A stretch of DNA of 64,000 nucleotides from Actinoallomurus purpureus (GTDB taxonomy: Bacteria; Actinomycetota; Actinomycetes; Streptosporangiales; Streptosporangiaceae): positions 868,001-932,000 of the forward strand of contig NZ_JAMXMY010000001.1 in the NCBI RefSeq assembly GCF_024055795.1, written 5' to 3'. Below are positions 63,801 through 64,000 of this stretch, piece by piece. Numbering within the stretch: position 1 is the stretch's first letter; each line of letters starts with the position of its first letter. The position numbers and the translations under genes are program-made. Under the pieces are notes generated by a model that had not been told where the DNA came from, did not search any database, and worked only from the letters and a program-made list of their open reading frames with translations.

Positions 63801-64000
63801 TGTCCGGGTGCAGCGCGTGGACCCGGTGCACCTCATTGATGATCGCGGTGGTCACCTCCGCGACGCTCGTGAGCGTGCCGGGCATCTTCGGCAGCATGTC
63901 TTGATAGCGCTGGTAGGTCGCGAGGGTGCGCGGTGTCTCGATGGTCGGATCGAACTGCCGGGCCTGCGCCAGGTCGGCGGTCATGGTGCGCACGGCCCAG
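48802..64000 (-). CDS. Giant modular toxin with papain-fold (Tox-PL-like) domains, partial
   Basis: The frame is open from the right edge to 48802, more than 5,060 codons; the true N-terminus is outside the window. Residues below count from the GTG at 63993. A helical start (about 1-330) and a Pro/Ala/Glu linker (about 335-375) lead to very large strand-rich modules (about 430-2350). A papain-like domain follows (about 2505-2625) with candidate Cys2522 (PDCVARM), His2599 (RHRHGFVL) and Glu2614 (HIETQN). After a large unidentified region (about 2750-3370) comes a Tox-PL/glutamine-deamidase-like domain with Cys3522 (YLVNCVNV), His3595 (GHVFNAIY) and Asp3612 (LLDGPSG). Five OTU-like repeats lacking the catalytic Cys follow (about 3710-5000). 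It ends CTTAYCVSVAVVYR. Such proteins are usually delivered to neighbouring cells; type VII export is inferred from the locus. I see no immunity gene. Confidence 0.82.
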   Translation of the reverse strand, partial: WAVRTMTADLAQARQFDPTIETPRTLATYQRYQDMLPKMPGTLTSVAEVTTAIINEVHRVHALHPDNAQSALAELPPEVGVLALDPVFLARDIAHELDGYVRLDILGPDGKKTQRWAGPDGRVHAFDPVIEEAREREGVPLTFDADEAEKVGLLPEHLRPDVDLFGIEARDLGRIYRTSWDRRQTFDQALQEEIDGRRARLASSHPALPDLLARAVAAEKFLSDAERELEQIRRDIDEQIGRLLDRGADAANQSSEEEYRRLEDLWNTKFDPARDPATAGNHKNRAAGLAGDLRAAAVSHDEEVAQWNEQTVRSAARDLAAVEQFITIFSPPPGTPAGTPAETPAEAQAEASAEAPAEAPAETASPDDATADEPRPMPPQSDAAVVTSIGDQPGVTGPVASPGTESPGAVRADAAQSLPGASTPSVPWYVRQGGFGDGGVSSMAAVTRKSVAGGLNVRVDEWLKDVTKGMRKATATKVRTQIIALLGEEDPRNWERLLFHGALIVADEPLRPDLPAVRVKLTFSAEELEYAPPIAGPDEPGYQTYFSKYGDTSYSEGESRRLQTAVGGRVEPLLFVSAALNAGVSHVSPSVKIGVEREYSSGRSIAMEVQAGNRVIANATHAFTSRIRVAATVDRQAKKDLVLPGRARLAFPTVYSSSAETSAAEERLGEHGHGHPTVRVVEPSVLQGLDHAVNAAVPGGVLDALAAALEELGLPEKAVDEIRQEIAEEYLNEKTLKDRSQWWLTDSWVSGLISEEVSRWSSFNGHLEISARPHTVRYVTTTEQEVLIRNDIADTVMFRDGGEHGSSASVTPGLALGIEIGEHLATPSVEVPKISSARGHGHTVGVEGQTKNATMRKDRLVRYRTEFLMTVALRSDRGDVTVTKPVLGELAVGREHAVEFERRALGGKPTGSGLVGPGEFEVPAGRAERAPALPPRRRTPFTERLRDRFGGSTPPAPYPPGGVHGVDELLWLAERGPIEIALPPKYHDGQAPTGLPWSAGWRALQLGYDGVTWVLMGEENSHLVSRAEGPGNAPWRYVVDDEAHVVGALFMEKSPTGAREPRGYVPNPAPPTAAAQSRGDASEERGDESTELVKALRAAHMDALAEFVARGGVPQVQLTDALLRQLDKSNTDQPAPWARAVALIRARPERPVLAADGRPLANDDAAEGSAPVVSPEARFVIDRDGRVRGPLRPWRGVHPREPKALAARMGLGRSIVRETPGLEEAYREVRDALAHQMRSAGVAKRLSAAEQQHLDRVLAMKFGVPGLRGAYAALIDGGVSHEIPVGDHVFTVTLDAELRALRREPVAERGVTLDSQRKGVVSMDTEEKAGLALGAGTDIRARVRVDHGFSLDINALKLNFKRSWTHKVIDTTGVKEYRRDRTAGDVTRFEYETAYTLAVTTRRASEGVVAAQVKELSGEGYWTAVTVSDAHLPDKPIPADELLGVGQVTVEKGRTWSRGPRPNDDDAVARLGAWPGEEKGEEFDLTKKGLSGIQVGLIGVSEISTQLAEMIAEHHEASWVGAKADAFQQVLAKIVPSGGRYGAAERILRVGTQTFLEANARAMMSKRGLVVPLPPAGDGWQREVRIRVRTFNARHEKTVKGGTLEQYTEADLRFGEQNEVTDTLDVSGGLSGVGRIGAAPAAEGEHTASQKSASQVSGGLTGGGDASWARHSSELGGGLDLNLGTYSGDGELVGADPVYTIEYVRWRRPRRLPERPKGNVLRKERRGLPTPLFYAVTRHVKIDRGMDILAPYVRAADHGLPVPARDDLPAKQGERGYLDQNLALAVAYVENVDADGVRDKIIEILGGGTDPEIVRAVDTAFSEEAIRAQFGIARRGGIRQIFNFPAKYWMNYGAWDDMKMSPRTTGTVHTGIRVTVSKEEVEYQRPRPDVKVTTGGQAFDQEGQARSSGRTGRVAAFLHGRSAAAPGGLRPAAEVSGGYEHGSRSKVGTTSVGRDIRRATAQDTAQEFTHKVTYRIEVFHRYTPDELIRRAKQALTAVPTLMEVLSRGESRRMWPRLYPSDRSSAATVEVDGEATVLVPTHLTTTTARPSTEPVAEPAEPAPVAESTKPAPVVARTPASAPSALATVLAEHVQALSMPGAEKLPPWAPLAAVPWRRVDEKAVARGVEPIVEEFAPGTQDGFTLDLALSERNLRANIAALLAGTYRVPLVNGEHLTVRLVPNRARWLTRGGYTALNFPEHAAEPEREYEEHRGWSASAEFDLGRPVGQPLQEGAERPLLDPGVAGDRGGKTVRVKKNSTGDYVESNRQRAGDFDYYVFDAEYHITGPHGHRVTVTNKDGLVGMLPATVVERLIAADPHLALERPPLGEDRLPAQWAKDGTLPPDAAAQVVERAAAHTAGRLRLWTRAEHLATASETARRLAADRGIPVELLVRDPDGSIDRHLVTVPPVEHEPVEHPAVEVPTHDAAQEAAAPSSAVRPTPTAADERHGPVAAQNTRKPFTLSLDSDAAKPRQESAPSSAGGSRSAQKPKPMARLDLEPTLSPAQMLEKRLGKALGLGGSNAPDCVARMEKVRAEFFGPQVTRDDSAFYQSRRQDSLAAALGGDWRPVEPSLGTVIERLEELGHGAAAFVLTSPPSERRHRHGFVLRNEGKTVFHIETQNAEGERVTPAIEQTQKPIDKAEPFAGVRVIVVDPSGHAVPLSEKEEVVTAATTVEALLHPSPDLKYGRAGDELEIGVIVHRHDGNPWKGDVVLMEDPDLGLKLMTDTWTLPVAGGRYFPSRKAAEAAGLGPVTFVDVKVIEIVSDPHGVIMPGENNLRSAEEAFANKRALIAKLSTARPPRDLLGRRGVLGPNQRGTPLKELFPPKKGGRQKLHYPDVTLMVGPDGVKGLDSIYGQISVGIPLEGYSAFLRVVVEKFFTDRTLHRYLDLSSSFALKIARWFVESGTGSEVDKHAVSAMDFTPDVLALREAMVILASHVFAQVDTQLFDGNRAKNQVFGTLRTNFAGIRSLLSPDAQDFLDRKRDKIRRELEQVLRKEFGRERLKDLRVVERRRSAPRDVFDYALQYRTDVSLGDWADNLLWPEDRRRLYVDQNTGMNVRTNFPLPDDNGGRLKHPLIVVEWRDISEESELTLDEIKVRSEAAESFARWAYQVKERLQNNEKSEEGRVYVRALKDAVKALGERPKGHDLVGRVRVLLDTVNGAFERLREPITKGEVTTNLLAEAVLALHAFRRFGDWRAGSLRQALEAIRSDVARTTPNSFGYADSVTIVQKADGLIKELRGRESSHLYLEFFPGQELQPHQADGLTDFAKHVAAQVTANRGRRLVVRVESPGVSASPSSAGGENPGVIISQLLVRKIWDLGISDAMVGFMVWDPPRDRWAKVAPGVWPVWVSMEPASYFGDAALPYRPGAVDPKVAPAMDAESNADPNGWVSLSTFGTQGGKPVWSGAVGGQRLKRSAEESNPDAPAATRPRVGSAESAVLTALEELKDSLAEERTATGVSGSEPAPSETTARGWQPASAVEVYWRERYPEHSLDAIAFLQRNYADLLALNSVQFNAGQEGYLVNCVNVAVAVATKLSTGQEFTPAPSDGRREDSLLERYFGAPFRRLSGPDQIVDLLVAEGPGAHGIVGVYRPDGTGHVFNAIYDAQLNAVVLLDGPSGKLASVSQDTVYGFMLTGHERTDVTVPSEDTSALAPNATVRPAPASGTPRPNAPATHGPDRAVGDAPVRPGFGSGGVPAGVRWAQVRWTQSWGLRLDKAGSLYEAVLSASRGQVTVGGETRELADVDALRRLLGERMDGRPPAEDADWWQKVVTAYRSAARAKVLAQPGHGESPAEQARLTEQIEAQAWQQVQASVSRAGYWEELGDQVAPPLISEYLGLSVLIVAADGRMSSYGSGSPSVVVVEIERSGEASRWLGLPAGVGSVFAGLSGGQVVRAAALGMSFVGPRGGDAGFFDALIAAGRASGVPLQFDDAVAARSALVQRMYSPADSDDWKSISEAYTSARAQRGGRDPGDGSPTGVERQEPQRPDGEVWQELIAGIQDPEGGNALPSRLWPLLAHRYLGVGIRVATADGRVTSYGDESITLALVARDDQSGDAWVGLAPLTTPPAMGAGTRPAPVAGGRREPDTDHGLALAPADGPAEPSSAWQGPVPAGVSAWQRQWVQRHWKRFAEVPADRDRFYNAILQAAGGEVFVDGAFVRDAAQLRGHLVEAIKKAQDLDLWLVVRRIYEQEHRTTRPAERDHAGSGSHPEDYLALTKLIDQRFDSGQALRDIITSIADPDFWPSLADEVAPFFLNLLGLAVRVVHPSGVVGRYGRGRPVYVASIAAEARHWVGLPPSATPFAASSALNGPNLADPLLVRLSQAIDARKKAIEDTVAAQTATDTTMRNPAGPAGALAAAYAADPVLDRLRKAWAHWAAHATPGGAPVPATSGVAGQWEPDQLTTLVGELAESLSPAWADGRGVRTGLGLTFVTELAEALYPRSGGGIRPAGISAEAVDDGAARPGPYGWGVPATEWVAVPSLSELIRVVPARGTAFFIDGLRIRVLVNTTSGLRLVEFDPYDSAPARVVAPMPGPSLATPVHGLALAVGPDGRTIPAETLGSPFQTAAGTIGAADLLADAEGASATGVPSTAGDLAAPGVAGSDGPAAGTSEVTAGHALSDEPSLAQQAWAGQQRAQVGAVPLGGGSLFGAAIEAAGGELLGVADEIELRKKLAERIRRMAAASALVDWPLIHAAFVFESAERIVEENLGYAPDTVEDLRGVNAQVSRHVNSGAAWKYIATALERPGHWEQIVDLLAVDLLGEALADDAGASLLVVDADAQVHQHGDPAGRRIVVARISGGATTPSGWAAVVPETGHEHEAFAAARIDGSARLTSRDSAGVAAVLNDAQQQAATLAGLDVVPTRPGGDSFYTAILATMGGGFLLDRETFISTHEQLRAALTKWWIERPDLVDSKTRQEIHRIADAEGVGHDEVVDSAINLTGPADYDIVRGLIGSYLGFELHVIDRGGIDTSHGIGRPITIAPGTDQHGDVQWAALAPQVSPALRYGTQLPGLPDLTGLDTWSATGPRWEPRHYENLKPGTQKKEDPWRESSHCTTAYCVSVAVVYR
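49020..52860 (-). repeat. Five diverged protein repeats (pseudo-OTU-like) in the giant gene
   Basis: Each unit of roughly 150 codons starts with a motif like SLYEAVLSAS, FYNAILQAAGG, SLFGAAIEAAGG or SFYTAILATMGG. A helix with LR..L follows, then a strand block such as YLGLSVLIVAADGRMSSYG or LLGLAVRVVHPSGVVGRYG, ending WLGLP/WVGLP/WAALAP. Approximate spans are 52380-52860, 51820-52290, 51110-51600, 49560-50090 and 49020-49420. The order of elements resembles OTU-type cysteine proteases, but the expected Cys after the first Asp/Ser is absent in all five. Confidence 0.6.
62880..63000 (-). repeat. Pro/Ala/Glu linker repeats in the giant gene
   Basis: Short tandem units encode APAEAPAE / TPAETPAE-type peptides (about residues 335-375). 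It is a flexible, acidic hinge between the helical N-terminal part and the strand-rich modules. Confidence 0.7.

Overview
The window is very GC-rich DNA with many GTG starts and tight four-base gene overlaps. Together with WXG100/ESX proteins, remnants of the DUF5753/DUF397 pair, a MoxR-DUF58-vWA operon and an actinobacterial EF-hand protein, this points to a mycelial actinomycete. Streptosporangiales is my guess; the sequence does not prove it. I saw no rRNA, tRNA or CRISPR array.

Layout. 1-3.7 kb: a zinc-ribbon gene and a TetR regulator divergent from an NAD-dependent reductase with operator-like palindromes between them, then decayed TetR and recombinase pieces and a small secreted protein. 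4.1-11.6 kb: a sugar or polyol island with a leftward ABC-transporter operon (binding protein, two permeases, zinc dehydrogenase, ATPase), a second zinc dehydrogenase on the other strand and an aquaglyceroporin. 11.9-17.5 kb: a membrane pseudokinase, the MoxR/DUF58/vWA operon, a small membrane protein, and a coupled pair of RNA methyltransferase-like genes. 17.7-22.6 kb: a hydrolase-MerR operon behind a textbook MerR promoter, an EF-hand protein, a glycerophosphodiesterase and a UMF1-type transporter.

22.7-27.8 kb holds the most interesting small system: a 257-residue protein with gasdermin-like sequence features, followed 51 bases later by a 1,402-residue membrane protein with TPR-like, CHAT-protease and Clp-N-like segments. 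A pore-former released by a protease is the working model (inference).

27.8-37.1 kb is accessory DNA: a DUF5753 remnant, a TnpB element bounded by long inverted repeats, a three-gene operon (ferritin-like/CDGSH protein and two alpha/beta hydrolases), a broken integrase, a lytic transglycosylase, TatA and an IS5-type fragment.

37.1-64 kb is a type VII (ESX) polymorphic-toxin region: a 2,978-residue modular protein preceded by two WXG100-like genes and two tiny overlapping ORFs, a divergent ESX-like gene, IS605 and EccA-like remnants, and a second giant ORF of more than 5,000 codons that runs off the right edge and carries papain-fold (Tox-PL-like) domains. The two giants share a module, so they look like products of the same modular toxin pool.
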